From Mesorhizobium norvegicum (GTDB taxonomy: Bacteria; Pseudomonadota; Alphaproteobacteria; Rhizobiales; Rhizobiaceae), in assembly GCF_004919685.1 (NCBI RefSeq), contig NZ_SMYZ01000044.1:1-64000 (forward strand): a stretch of DNA of 64,000 nt, written 5' to 3'. Numbering within the stretch: the stretch's first letter is position 1; the number at the start of each line of letters is the position of its first letter. The position numbers and the translations under genes are program-made. This document shows, piece after piece, positions 49,882 through 58,625 of this stretch. The notes beneath the pieces are model-generated. The model worked only from the letters and a program-made list of their open reading frames with translations. It did no database searches and was not told where the DNA came from.

Positions 49882-50630
49882 TTCCCCTTTCCGGCGAAAG
49901 CAGCAAGGCCACGCTTGGCATCGTCGCTCCTGAAAGTCCGCTGTCCCAGTATCGCTTCTTGGCGGAACGCCTCTGTCAGCGGCAGATCCTGCAATGTGAG
50001 TGCTGCTTCCTTGATCGTCTGGACGGCGGTTGGGCTCAGGCTTGCAATCTGGTGCGCTGTTTCAAGAGCGACACGCTCGACGTCCTGGCTATCCACCGCC
50101 TGATTGACCACGCCTTTGGCGAGCATCTCGGCCGCCGTAAAACGCCGCGCGGTCAACATGATCTCCATCGCATGGGCGTAACCGATCTGCCTGACCAGAC
50201 GCACCAGCGTCCCGCCGGCAGGCACAAAACCGAGCGTCGCTTCGGGCAGCTGGAAAATGGCGTCATGCGACACAATCCGGATATCGGTCGCGAGCATGAT
50301 CTCGAAGCCACCGCCAAAGCACATGCCCCGGATCGCGCTTATGATCGGCTTGAAGAACCCGGGGAACTTGATATGGGCCGGGTCCCAGGCGGAAATGTCG
50401 AAAGTATCCGCGGCAAGCGCCGGAATGGATTCCTTCAGGTCGGCCCCGACGCAAAAGGCGCGCTCGCCGCTGCCCGCCAGGACGACTGCCCGAATGGCAT
50501 CATCATCCTTGGCGGCCTTGAAGGCGCGGCCCAGATCCTCATACATGGCCAAGGTCAGCGCATTGAGCTTCTCGGGTCGATTGATCCGGACAGTGGCAAC
50601 GTAACCGTCTTGGGTAAGATCAATCCCCAT
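49878..50630 (-). CDS. enoyl-CoA hydratase/isomerase family protein
   Basis: 250 residues of crotonase fold. Oxyanion-hole segments: ERAFCVGADLKE and IRGMCFGGGFEIMLATD. Both catalytic glutamates of true hydratases can be placed: Glu in GGGFEI and Glu in LPEATLGFVPAGG. In this operon a 3-methylglutaconyl-CoA hydratase, which produces HMG-CoA, is the attractive assignment; a general hydratase is the alternative. Its ATG abuts the CoA-transferase stop codon directly. Confidence 0.9.
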   Translation of the reverse strand: MGIDLTQDGYVATVRINRPEKLNALTLAMYEDLGRAFKAAKDDDAIRAVVLAGSGERAFCVGADLKESIPALAADTFDISAWDPAHIKFPGFFKPIISAIRGMCFGGGFEIMLATDIRIVSHDAIFQLPEATLGFVPAGGTLVRLVRQIGYAHAMEIMLTARRFTAAEMLAKGVVNQAVDSQDVERVALETAHQIASLSPTAVQTIKEAALTLQDLPLTEAFRQEAILGQRTFRSDDAKRGLAAFAGKGK

Positions 50631-51869
50631 CTAGATCGCTCCCCCGGCCTTGAGCGCATGCAGCTCCTCTGGAGAAAGGCCTGCCAATTTCCCAAGGATC
50701 AGTTCATTGTGCTCTCCTGGCGCGGGCGCCGATTGGGGAGCGGCCTCAACCGCTCCCGAAAGCTTTATCGGCAGCCCAAACATGCCGATAAGTTTGCCGG
50801 CAATCGGAACTTTGACGATCATGTTCCGCGCGGCGATGTGCGGATCCTCGACGACTTCCGCAATGGTCTTGATAGCGCTCAGCGGGATCTTGTCGCCCGC
50901 AATTTCCTCCAGTTCGGCCTTGGTGTAGCGGCTGAACCAGCGGTTAAGCAGCGGATTGACCTTTGTCTCCGCCACTATCGGATCGAAGCGCTTCTCCATC
51001 GTGTCGATCGTAGGGTCGGACGCCTTGTCGGGCTCGCCGAAGAGAGTGCAGGTAATTGCCCAGAACTTGTCCGTGTAGCCTCCGAAGAACACGTAGCCGT
51101 CCTTGCAGGGAAACTGGCCGTAGGGTCGCACGAAGGGATGTTCATTACCGAGTGGTGACGCGATCTCGTTCTTTGCCGTGTAGCGAACAACGGCATTTTC
51201 CGTCAGCGTAAGCACAGAGTCCTGCTGTGAGACGTCAACCACCTGTCCGAGGCCGCTTTTTTCCGCCTCGCGCAGGGCGGCGAGAGTGCCGATAGCAGCA
51301 TACAAGGACGCCGCGAGGTCGCCGATGATGGTGCCCACGCGAACCGGTGGCCTGTCCGCATAGCCGTTCATCGACCACAACCCACCTGAAGCCTGCCCGG
51401 TGTTGTCATAGGCAGGCTTTGATGCGTTTGGGCCGCTGCGACCATAGCCGCTGATCGCGGTATAGATCAGCTTGGGGTTTTCGGCTTTGAGGACTTCGTA
51501 GCCGAGACCCAGCTTGTCCATGGTTCCCGGTCGAAAATTCTCGACCAGCACATCGGCCCGGCGTACGAGCTTTTTCAGAAGCACCTTGCCTTCAGCGGAT
51601 TTGAGATTGATCGTAATTCCGAGCTTGTTGCGGTTGAACTGCGAGAAAAATGCGCTGAGTTCCTCTCCCTCTTCGCCGACGAAAGGCGGGAAGCTACGCG
51701 CGTAGTCCGGTTCGTCCGGATGCTCCACCTTGATCACGGTCGCACCAAGGTCAGCCAGCAACATCGAGCAGAACGGGCCGGCGACGACACGTGTGATGTC
51801 GAGGACAGTCAACCCGCTCAGGGGGCCCGTCCGTGTTGGAATCGCGTCATTTTGAAGTGTTTCGGTCAC
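50631..51869 (-). CDS. CaiB/BaiF class III CoA-transferase
   Basis: 412 residues from a GTG at 51869, preceded by GGGAG; the open frame extends to 51983 without family-like sequence. It begins with the family's typical GPLSGLTVLDITRVVAGPFC and LADLGATVIKVEHP, followed by NRNKLGITINLKS and ENFRPGTMDKLGLGY. Class III enzymes include the mammalian SUGCT, which activates glutarate and HMG with succinyl-CoA, and bacterial itaconate CoA-transferase. Here it may convert free HMG, methylglutaconate or a similar diacid to the CoA ester. Confidence 0.9.
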   Translation of the reverse strand: MTETLQNDAIPTRTGPLSGLTVLDITRVVAGPFCSMLLADLGATVIKVEHPDEPDYARSFPPFVGEEGEELSAFFSQFNRNKLGITINLKSAEGKVLLKKLVRRADVLVENFRPGTMDKLGLGYEVLKAENPKLIYTAISGYGRSGPNASKPAYDNTGQASGGLWSMNGYADRPPVRVGTIIGDLAASLYAAIGTLAALREAEKSGLGQVVDVSQQDSVLTLTENAVVRYTAKNEIASPLGNEHPFVRPYGQFPCKDGYVFFGGYTDKFWAITCTLFGEPDKASDPTIDTMEKRFDPIVAETKVNPLLNRWFSRYTKAELEEIAGDKIPLSAIKTIAEVVEDPHIAARNMIVKVPIAGKLIGMFGLPIKLSGAVEAAPQSAPAPGEHNELILGKLAGLSPEELHALKAGGAI

Positions 51870-51997
51870 GTCATTCTCCCGGAAAACAAGCCTGGGAGAT
51901 ATCTGCCCGGATTTTTGGATCGCGCAATGAACATTGCCGGCCGCCGCATCGCCGACCGACAGCAAGTAATTTTTCAGCATCACGGTACCGCATGATC

Positions 51998-53317
51998 TCA
52001 GACCTTTTCCGCCCTGATCAGCTCAAGTACATCCTTGGCGCGATCGACGCGCACGTCATGGTTCGCAGACAGCGTCGACGCTACCCTGTCGATCTCGTCA
52101 CCGGTTGCGCCGGCCACAATTGCGATGTTGCGCGCGTGCAGCGCCATATGGCCTCGCTGGATGCCCTCGGTGGCCAATGCACGCAATGCCCCCATGTTCT
52201 GCGAAAGCCCAACTGCCACCGCCACCTCGGCAAGTTCCTGGGCACTCTCAACGCCGAGGATCTTGAGGGCGGCACGGGCTGCCGGATGGGTCTTTGTCGC
52301 ACCACCCACAAGGCCCAGAGCCATGGGCATTTCCAGAGTACCGACAAGATGGCCCCTGGCATCGATTTCCCATGTCGACAACGAAGTGTAGCGGCCTGAG
52401 CGCGAAGCCCACACATGCGCGCCCGCTTCTATGGCCCGCCAATCGTTGCCAGTGGCCACCACGATCGGATCGATACCGTTCATGATGCCCTTGTTGTGGG
52501 TGGCGGCGCGGTAGGGGTCGACGATGGCAAGGGCACATGCTTCGACAATGCCGCGGGCGATACGATCACCCTTGTACTCTTCGGTCTGCAGCGTCTCGGG
52601 GGCGACTGTAACCATCGCGCGGGCGATGCGCAGATCGGCAAAGTTGGACAGAATGCGAAGTCGCACGACGCCGCCGGTTATCGCTTCGATCATCGGCGCT
52701 ACGGCTTCGGCCATTGTATTGACCGTGTTTGCGCCCATGGCGTCACGCACATCGACGATCAGGTGAACGACAACCATGGGGCCGGCAGCCGTCTGATCAA
52801 AGACGTGGACTTCGACATCGCGGCACCCTCCGCCAAGCGATATCAGGACCTTGTCCTTGACATTTGCAGCAGCAATGATCGCCTCTCGTTCCCTCAGGAT
52901 GCGGGCCCGCGCGCCGTGCGGGTCGCGCACTTCAAGAACTTGCACCTGTGCCCGCATGATCGGTCCGGTGCTCGAGGTGAAGAAGCCACCACTCTTGCGG
53001 GCAAGCCTGGCCATGTACGACGCCGCTGCCACAACAGATGGCTCTTCGACGGCCATCGGGATCAGGTAGTCTCGGCCGTTGATCGTAAAATTGGTGGCCA
53101 CGCCGATCGGAAGTTCGAACGTGCCGATCACGTTCTCTATCATGCCATCGGCAAGCATAATGGGCAGACCGCCAGGAGCGAAGGCCTTGCGCTCTGCATC
53201 GGTCAGCGACACGACATCGCCCACCCGGCCAAGTCTCTCAGCTGGTGAAAGATTACGCAGGTTCTCGATACGCGAATTTATGGCGGGACGCGTTCCGCCG
53301 TTTTCTGTGTCGGTCAC
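51998..53317 (-). CDS. mvaA: class II (degradative) hydroxymethylglutaryl-CoA reductase
   Basis: 439 residues from a GTG at 53317 with GGGAGG ideally placed; a TTG at 53359 would add 14 residues. The protein follows Pseudomonas mevalonii HMG-CoA reductase closely in motif order: MIENVIGTFELPIGVATNF with catalytic Glu61, HNKGIMNGID with Lys276, GNDWRAIEAG with Asp292 and GIQRGHMALHARN with His390. Class II enzymes oxidise mevalonate plus CoA to HMG-CoA. With HMG-CoA lyase in the same operon, the catabolic direction is strongly indicated. It is the first gene of the operon, 128 bp before the CoA-transferase. Confidence 0.95.
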   Translation of the reverse strand: MTDTENGGTRPAINSRIENLRNLSPAERLGRVGDVVSLTDAERKAFAPGGLPIMLADGMIENVIGTFELPIGVATNFTINGRDYLIPMAVEEPSVVAAASYMARLARKSGGFFTSSTGPIMRAQVQVLEVRDPHGARARILREREAIIAAANVKDKVLISLGGGCRDVEVHVFDQTAAGPMVVVHLIVDVRDAMGANTVNTMAEAVAPMIEAITGGVVRLRILSNFADLRIARAMVTVAPETLQTEEYKGDRIARGIVEACALAIVDPYRAATHNKGIMNGIDPIVVATGNDWRAIEAGAHVWASRSGRYTSLSTWEIDARGHLVGTLEMPMALGLVGGATKTHPAARAALKILGVESAQELAEVAVAVGLSQNMGALRALATEGIQRGHMALHARNIAIVAGATGDEIDRVASTLSANHDVRVDRAKDVLELIRAEKV

Positions 53318-53387
53318 AGGCGCCTCCCACGCGATGTGTAATTTTTCTTCTTGAAACAAGAATGATCATTGTTACCATCTCACGAAA

Positions 53388-53421
53388 GGTACAGATCAAA
53401 GAATTTGTCTGAATCTGTACC
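53388..53421. promoter_or_regulatory. palindromic operator candidate for the MocR regulator
   Basis: GGTACAGAT (53388-53396) and its exact complement ATCTGTACC (53413-53421) are separated by 16 bp, with a smaller CAAA/TTTG pair inside. It lies in the 118-bp gap between the divergent HMG-CoA reductase and MocR genes and ends just before the MocR ribosome-binding site. MocR proteins bind paired or repeated sites next to their own genes. Confidence 0.65.
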
Positions 53422-53435
53422 CATAGGAGGCGACG

Positions 53436-54833
53436 TTGAGGGCGACAAATCCAAGCGGCAAATCCGGTGAAACTCTTGCGGAGAATGTCGCAGCGCGGCT
53501 GGTCCAGGATATTGCAGCGGGCAACCGGGCGCCGGGAAGCAAGCTCCCTTCGATCAGGAACGCAGCCCGCGAATACGGCGTGTCGAAGAACACCATTGTC
53601 GAAGCTTACGACAGATTGGCGGCATCCGGTCATGTGACGCCGAAGGCACGGTCCGGATTCACGGTCAGCAAGACTGCACAAACGAACGGAACGAGGCCAA
53701 AGCACGTATCGGAAGCCGTCGACATCGCTTCGCTTCTCAATGCTCAGTTGGAGGAGAGTTTCGAGATTCGAGTTGGTGACGGCCGCCCGCCCCCGGCATG
53801 GACCGAGGAGTCCGAGATAAGGCGTCATCTTGGGTTGTTCGGTCGTGGCCCTTCCCCGGGAGCGGACGCTTACGGGTCCGCCTGGGGCTTTCCGCCTCTG
53901 CGGCAGCAGATTGCGCGACGCCTGGTAAACCAACACATTCAAGCGACTGAAAAGGAAATCCTGCTCACGTTCGGTGCCAATCATGCGCTCGATCTTGTCG
54001 TTCGGGCGTTCCTCGCACCTGGCGACGTCGTACTCGTTGATGAGCCCGGATATTACCCTCTCTTCGCCAAGCTCAAACTGGCGCAGGTCCGGGTTATTGG
54101 CGTCCGGCGCCTGCCTGACGGACCAGATATCGAAGACTTTGCGGAGAAGGTTTCGGCGGAGCGGCCAAAACTGTTCTTCACGCAGTCAATTGGCCATAAT
54201 CCAACCGGCGGTTCCATCAGTCTGTCTGTCGCGCACTCTATTCTCACCGTTGCGGCGAAGCACAACGTCACCATCATCGAGGACGACCCTTTTGCGGATC
54301 TCTCGCTGGTTCCACCCAATCGGCTTGCGACGCTCGACCAACTCAACCACGTGATTTCGATCGGCACATTTTCGAAGACCCTGTCCGCCAGCCTGAGGTC
54401 AGGCCATATCGCAGGCCGCGCTGACAAAGTCGCCGCGCTTGCGGAACTGAAGATGCTGACAACAGTGAACAGTTCCGGTCACGTCGAACGGCTCCTTCAC
54501 CGCCTGACGTCCGAAGGCCACTATGATCGCCACCTCAAGCGCCTCGCGCAACGCATCGAGACAGCAGCAACTCGCGTGCATTCGGCCCTCAGCCGAAATG
54601 GCCATTCGATCTTCGCCGGCAACGGCGGCGGCTACTACCTCTATCTCATGTTGCCCAAAGGTATCGACGACATAGAACTCGCCCGACTGGGCGCCAAGGA
54701 GAGCATTTTCATAGCGCCTGGAAGCGTCTTTTGCATCGACAAACAGAGTCCAATGGCCGCCGGGATCCGCATAAATGTGTCACGGGCGGATGACGAAAGG
54801 TTTTTCGACTTTCTGCTGCGAAAACTCTCCTAG
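53436..54833 (+). CDS. MocR-type regulator (GntR winged helix plus aminotransferase domain)
   Basis: 465 residues from a TTG at 53436, strongly supported by a consensus AGGAGG five bases upstream. N-terminal GntR helix-turn-helix (about 10-80: LAENVAARLVQDIAAGNRAP...SKNTIVEAYDRLAASGHV), then a fold-type I aminotransferase domain with the PLP lysine in SIGTFSKTLSASLRSGHI. MocR regulators use PLP adducts or other ligands as effectors. It is divergent from the HMG-CoA reductase operon with a palindrome between, so it is the likely regulator of that operon. Confidence 0.93.
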   Translation: MRATNPSGKSGETLAENVAARLVQDIAAGNRAPGSKLPSIRNAAREYGVSKNTIVEAYDRLAASGHVTPKARSGFTVSKTAQTNGTRPKHVSEAVDIASLLNAQLEESFEIRVGDGRPPPAWTEESEIRRHLGLFGRGPSPGADAYGSAWGFPPLRQQIARRLVNQHIQATEKEILLTFGANHALDLVVRAFLAPGDVVLVDEPGYYPLFAKLKLAQVRVIGVRRLPDGPDIEDFAEKVSAERPKLFFTQSIGHNPTGGSISLSVAHSILTVAAKHNVTIIEDDPFADLSLVPPNRLATLDQLNHVISIGTFSKTLSASLRSGHIAGRADKVAALAELKMLTTVNSSGHVERLLHRLTSEGHYDRHLKRLAQRIETAATRVHSALSRNGHSIFAGNGGGYYLYLMLPKGIDDIELARLGAKESIFIAPGSVFCIDKQSPMAAGIRINVSRADDERFFDFLLRKLS

Positions 54834-54929
54834 TTGCGGGCACCAGCACCACAGGTACCCGGCGCGCCCACATGACACTGGTGCCGCTACGAATGAACCG
54901 ATGGCGCCTTGGGATCCGGAACGTTCTCG

Positions 54930-55076
54930 CCTCGACCGCCGCGCGGAAGGGCTCCGCGCAGTCCTGCGGATAAAATCCCAGACGGTTCGCGCCGCTGTAG
55001 TCGACCATCTTCAGCTTGTTGTTGGAAGTGCCGAAAGAAATCGCGTGGCCGACGCGCGGCAGCCCGCACAGCAGTT
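54930..55076 (-). pseudogene. 3' fragment of an NAD-dependent epimerase/uronate dehydrogenase-like gene
   Basis: Directly after the ocd stop, one frame reads VGHAISFGTSNNKLKMVDYS followed by GANRLGFYPQDCAEPF. This is the typical C-terminus of uronate dehydrogenase-like epimerases (small loop, then LGxxPQDxAE). The N-terminal Rossmann part is absent, replaced by ocd. It has no start of its own that gives a domain, so it is a relic. Family assignment is by pattern memory. Confidence 0.45.
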
Positions 55077-56123
55077 TCAGTGTTGCTTTGCCGAGCGCAA
55101 AAGCATCCCAAAGAGGTCACGCGGCTCATCGGGATCGGCAAGGAGGTCCAGTTCCTCGTAAAGGCCGGTATTGGCGAGTTGGTCGCGCACGTAGCGCAGA
55201 GCGGAGAAATCCTCCGTGGCGAAGCCAACGGAATCGAACAGCGTCACTGCCTGGTTGTCGCTGCGCCCCTCCGCCGTTCCAGCCATCACCTCCCACAATT
55301 CGACGACGGGATGATCCGGATCGAGCTGCTGGATTTCACCCTCGATGCGTGTCTGCGGAGTGTATTCGACAAATATCTGCGAACGCAGCAGGATGTCACG
55401 ATGGAGTTCCGTCTTGCCCGGGCAGTCGCCGCCGACCGCGTTGATGTGGACGCCGCTGCCCACCATGTTGTCGGTGAGGATCGTCGCATACTGTTTGTCG
55501 GCGGTAACCGTGGTGATGATATGCACTCCCTCTACGGCGGCATGCGCGGAAGCACAGGACGTGATGTCGAACCCCAGTCCCGCCAGATTATCCGCGCATT
55601 TGCGCGTGGCCGCCGGATCGATGTCGTAGAGGCGCAGCCGATTGACGCCGAGCAGCGCCTTGAAGGCGAGGGCCTGGAATTCCGACTGGGCGCCATTGCC
55701 AATGATGGCCATGCTGTCCGCACACTTCGGCGCAAGGTATTTCGCGGCCACCGCCGAAGTGGCAGCCGTGCGTAGGGCGGTCAGGATGGTCATTTCGGAA
55801 AGCAGCATCGGATAGCCGTTGCCGACATCAGCCAGGACGCCGAAGGCGGTCACGGTCTGGCGGCCGTCGCGCGTGTTCTTGGGATGACCGTTGACGTATT
55901 TGAAGCCATAGAGGCGACCATCGCTCGTCGGCATCAGTTCGATCACGCCGTCAATGCTGTGCGAGGCAACGCGCGGGGTCTTGTCGAACAGTGCCCAGCG
56001 ACGGAAGTCGTCCTCGATATAGGCTGCGAGATCGGTGAGGAAGCGATCGACGCCGATGGCAAGCACCAGCTTCATCATGTGGTCGACGCTGACGAAGGGA
56101 ACGATATTCAGCTTGGCGTTCAT
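55077..56123 (-). CDS. ocd: ornithine cyclodeaminase
   Basis: 348 residues. Family segments: Lys/Arg substrate site in SHSIDGVIELMPTSDGRLYGFKYVNGHP, NAD-binding AIIGNGAQSEFQALAF, and HINAVGGDCPGKTEL with the catalytic Asp. It converts L-ornithine to L-proline and ammonia with NAD. It begins 3 bp after the arginase stop, so arginine can go to urea, ornithine and proline through two adjacent enzymes. Confidence 0.95.
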   Translation of the reverse strand: MNAKLNIVPFVSVDHMMKLVLAIGVDRFLTDLAAYIEDDFRRWALFDKTPRVASHSIDGVIELMPTSDGRLYGFKYVNGHPKNTRDGRQTVTAFGVLADVGNGYPMLLSEMTILTALRTAATSAVAAKYLAPKCADSMAIIGNGAQSEFQALAFKALLGVNRLRLYDIDPAATRKCADNLAGLGFDITSCASAHAAVEGVHIITTVTADKQYATILTDNMVGSGVHINAVGGDCPGKTELHRDILLRSQIFVEYTPQTRIEGEIQQLDPDHPVVELWEVMAGTAEGRSDNQAVTLFDSVGFATEDFSALRYVRDQLANTGLYEELDLLADPDEPRDLFGMLLRSAKQH

Positions 56124-56126
56124 CGA

Positions 56127-57047
56127 TCAAAAGCTCCTGGTCGGCCGGTCCATGATACGGCGGCCCATCAGGCTTGCCGTCAGGTCGACCATGAGTGTGG
56201 CGGTGCGGCCGCGCTCGTCGAGAAAGGGGTTGAGTTCGACCAGATCGAGACTGCTGACCAGGCCGCTGTCCGAAAGCATCTCCATGACCAGATGCGCTTC
56301 GCGAAACGTTGCTCCACCCGGAACGGTCGTGCCAACCGCGGGAGCGATCGACGGATCGAGGAAGTCGACATCGAGACTGACATGCAGCAGGCCATTCTCG
56401 ACCGTCACCCGGTCCAGAAAGGCACCCAGAAGCGGCGCGATGCCATGTTCGTCGATGGCGCGCATATCGTGCACGGTGACGCCCGCGGCGCGCAGCGCCT
56501 GCCGCTCGGCCGGATCGACGCTGCGAATACCCAATGTGCAGATGCGGGTCGGGTCTATCCGCTCCGGCAAATCCGGAAAATAGCCGTGGAAGCCCGGCTG
56601 GCCGCTGGCATAGGCAAGCGGCACGCCATGCAAATTGCCGCTGGCGGTGGTGTCGAGCGTGTGAAAATCGGGATGCGCGTCGAGCCACAGCACGAATAGC
56701 GGCCTGCCGGTCTGCGCCGCGCGACGGGCCAGTCCCGACAGGGTTCCAGCGGAGATGGAGTGATCTCCGCCGAGAAAGATCGACATGGCGTCCGCGCTGG
56801 CGGCATAGGCTGCATCCGCGATGCCCGCTGTCCACGCTGAAATCTCCGGCAGCGCCTTCAGCGCCAAATTGCCATGGGCGATCGGGCGCACCGGCGTCGG
56901 CGCGACGGTGCCAAGATCAGCAACCGCATGGCCAAGGTCCCTGAGGGCGCCGACCAGCCCCGCCGTCCGCAAAGCGCTCGGTCCCATTTCGCAGCCCATT
57001 CGGCCAGCGCCGTCCTGCACCGGCGCACCCAATATGTTGCAGTTCAT
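56127..57047 (-). CDS. rocF: arginase
   Basis: 306 residues. The three binuclear manganese motifs are complete: GGDHSISAGT, WLDAHPDFHT and SLDVDFLDPS. This is arginase rather than agmatinase by its N-terminus (LGAPVQDGAGRMGCEMGPSALR) and the pairing with ornithine cyclodeaminase. It hydrolyses arginine to ornithine and urea. It is divergent from the AsnC gene, with 132 bp between that includes CTGCCGGCAG (57094-57103), a possible site. Confidence 0.95.
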   Translation of the reverse strand: MNCNILGAPVQDGAGRMGCEMGPSALRTAGLVGALRDLGHAVADLGTVAPTPVRPIAHGNLALKALPEISAWTAGIADAAYAASADAMSIFLGGDHSISAGTLSGLARRAAQTGRPLFVLWLDAHPDFHTLDTTASGNLHGVPLAYASGQPGFHGYFPDLPERIDPTRICTLGIRSVDPAERQALRAAGVTVHDMRAIDEHGIAPLLGAFLDRVTVENGLLHVSLDVDFLDPSIAPAVGTTVPGGATFREAHLVMEMLSDSGLVSSLDLVELNPFLDERGRTATLMVDLTASLMGRRIMDRPTRSF

Positions 57048-57179
57048 GCAAGCACTCTCCTTCTATGAGGCCTAGGAGGTGTTGAACCGTATGCTGCCGG
57101 CAGAATGAATAGAGCTGATTGGCAAAACCAGCAGTAAGAGTTATCGTTTTGAGATATCAGGCTGCCATATTGGACAATT

Positions 57180-57617
57180 GTGGATTCTCTCGACCAGAAA
57201 CTCATCACGCTCCTGCGCCACAGCGCGCGGCGGAGCATCTCCGACCTGGCGGCGGATCTTGGCGTGTCGCGCGCCACGGCACGCTCGCGAATGGAGCGGC
57301 TTGAACAGTCCGGCGAGATCATCGGCTATACGGTCATCTTGCGCGCCGAAGCGATCAGCTCGGCTGTCAGGGGCATCATGATGATCGAGATCGAAGGCCA
57401 TGCCGCCGATCGGGTGATCCGCGCCCTTGGTGGCTTTGCGGAAGTCGCTACGATTCATACGACCAATGGCCGCTGGGATCTGGTGGTCGAGCTCAACACG
57501 GCAACCCTCACCGAGTTCGATGCGGTGTTGCGCCGGATTCGCCTAGTGCCCGGCATCACGGGCAGCGAGACGAGCCTGCTGCTGGCCACGCCGCGCAGCA
57601 CAAAAGCTCGTCTTTAG
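57180..57617 (+). CDS. Lrp/AsnC family regulator of the arginase operon
   Basis: 145 residues from a GTG at 57180. N-terminal helix-turn-helix LDQKLITLLRHSARRSISDL followed by VSRATARSRMERLEQSG, then the RAM ligand-binding domain ending in GITGSETSLLLATPR. Divergent from rocF-ocd, it is probably the arginine- or ornithine-responsive activator, as ArgR-like AsnC proteins are in Agrobacterium and Bradyrhizobium arc/ocd loci. Confidence 0.92.
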   Translation: MDSLDQKLITLLRHSARRSISDLAADLGVSRATARSRMERLEQSGEIIGYTVILRAEAISSAVRGIMMIEIEGHAADRVIRALGGFAEVATIHTTNGRWDLVVELNTATLTEFDAVLRRIRLVPGITGSETSLLLATPRSTKARL

Positions 57618-57682
57618 GCACGGCTGCGTGGATTGAGGTCGGCGGGTCTGCCTCGGCGCTGCGTCGATGGAAGCGGCCTTCG

Positions 57683-58290
57683 CTATTGCGCCATGGCGCA
57701 AATGGTAAGCGCCGCTACCCGTGCCCGCTGCGCAAGGGTGGCGATTTCGATATACTCTTCCTCCGTATGTGGCTTGCCGCCGACCGGGCCGACGCCGCAA
57801 ATCGTCGGCGCGCCGGCACTTGCGGCAAAGCCGGAATCGGCACAGCCACCGGTGAACTCGCCAGCAATATCGAGGCCGATAGTCCTTGCGATAACGGCTG
57901 GTCAATTCCTCGCTTTGCGGTGTCGGAACGAGTGGGAAGAAGTCGCTGTCGCGAACGGCTTTCGTGCTGGTCCCCGATACGGACGAAGTTGCCATGATGG
58001 CATCGATCGCCTCTATCAAAGCGTCACGCTGGGCGTTGGTGACGAACCGCACATCCACTTCGCCGCTGGCCATTGGCGCAACCGTGTTGACCGATACGCC
58101 GCCGCCGACAAGGCCGACATTGAGCGTCATGCCGTCCTCGACATTGGTGAGTGCATGCAGCGCGTTGATCTTGTGGGCCAGCTCGGCAATGGCGCTGGCG
58201 CCTTCAGTGAAATTGACACCGGAATGCGCCGCCTTGCCGGTAATGTCGAAACGATAGCCGAAGCCGCCCTTGCTGGGAGCCCACACCGCC
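57683..58290 (-). pseudogene. M20-family metallopeptidase (glutamate carboxypeptidase-like), truncated and frameshifted
   Basis: One frame reads GGFGYRFDITGKAAHSGVNF through the dimerisation domain to SEELTSRY near 57890. A second frame then continues TIGLDIAGEFTGGCADSGFA and ends ARVAALTICAMAQ at the stop 57683. The N-terminal metal-binding half is missing and the break at about 58290 runs into an SDR fragment on the other strand. A gene with both a deletion and a frameshift is dead. Confidence 0.85.
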
Positions 58291-58594
58291 GTCGGGACGC
58301 TTTCAGCCTATGCGGCAACCAAGGGCGTGATCGACCACACTGGTGAAGTACTTCGCCGCTGCGCTCGGTGAGCGCGGCATCCGCGTCAACGCCGTGGCGC
58401 CGGGCATCGTTGCAACCGACATGTCGAACTTTGCCAAGACGGACGCAGGGCAGGCATACGCGCTCGGTATCCAGTCGCTGAAGCGTCTTGCCCAGCCGGA
58501 CGATATCGGCGGTGTCGTTGCCTTCCTCGCCTCCGACGACGCGCGCTGGATCACCGGCGATACCGTCCGGGTCGATGGCGGCTCGAAGCTCTGA
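58291..58594 (+). pseudogene. short-chain dehydrogenase, C-terminal fragment with frameshift
   Basis: It begins within the active-site region, TLSAYAATKGVID (with catalytic Tyr and Lys), shifts frame near 58335 and continues LVKYFAAALGERGIRVNAVA and onward to a normal SDR end, WITGDTVRVDGGSKL. The Rossmann cofactor half is absent. The junction with the M20 fragment is at about 58290. Confidence 0.85.
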
Positions 58595-58625
58595 GGTCTC
58601 TCGGCCAGCGCCAGGAGCGAACCCG

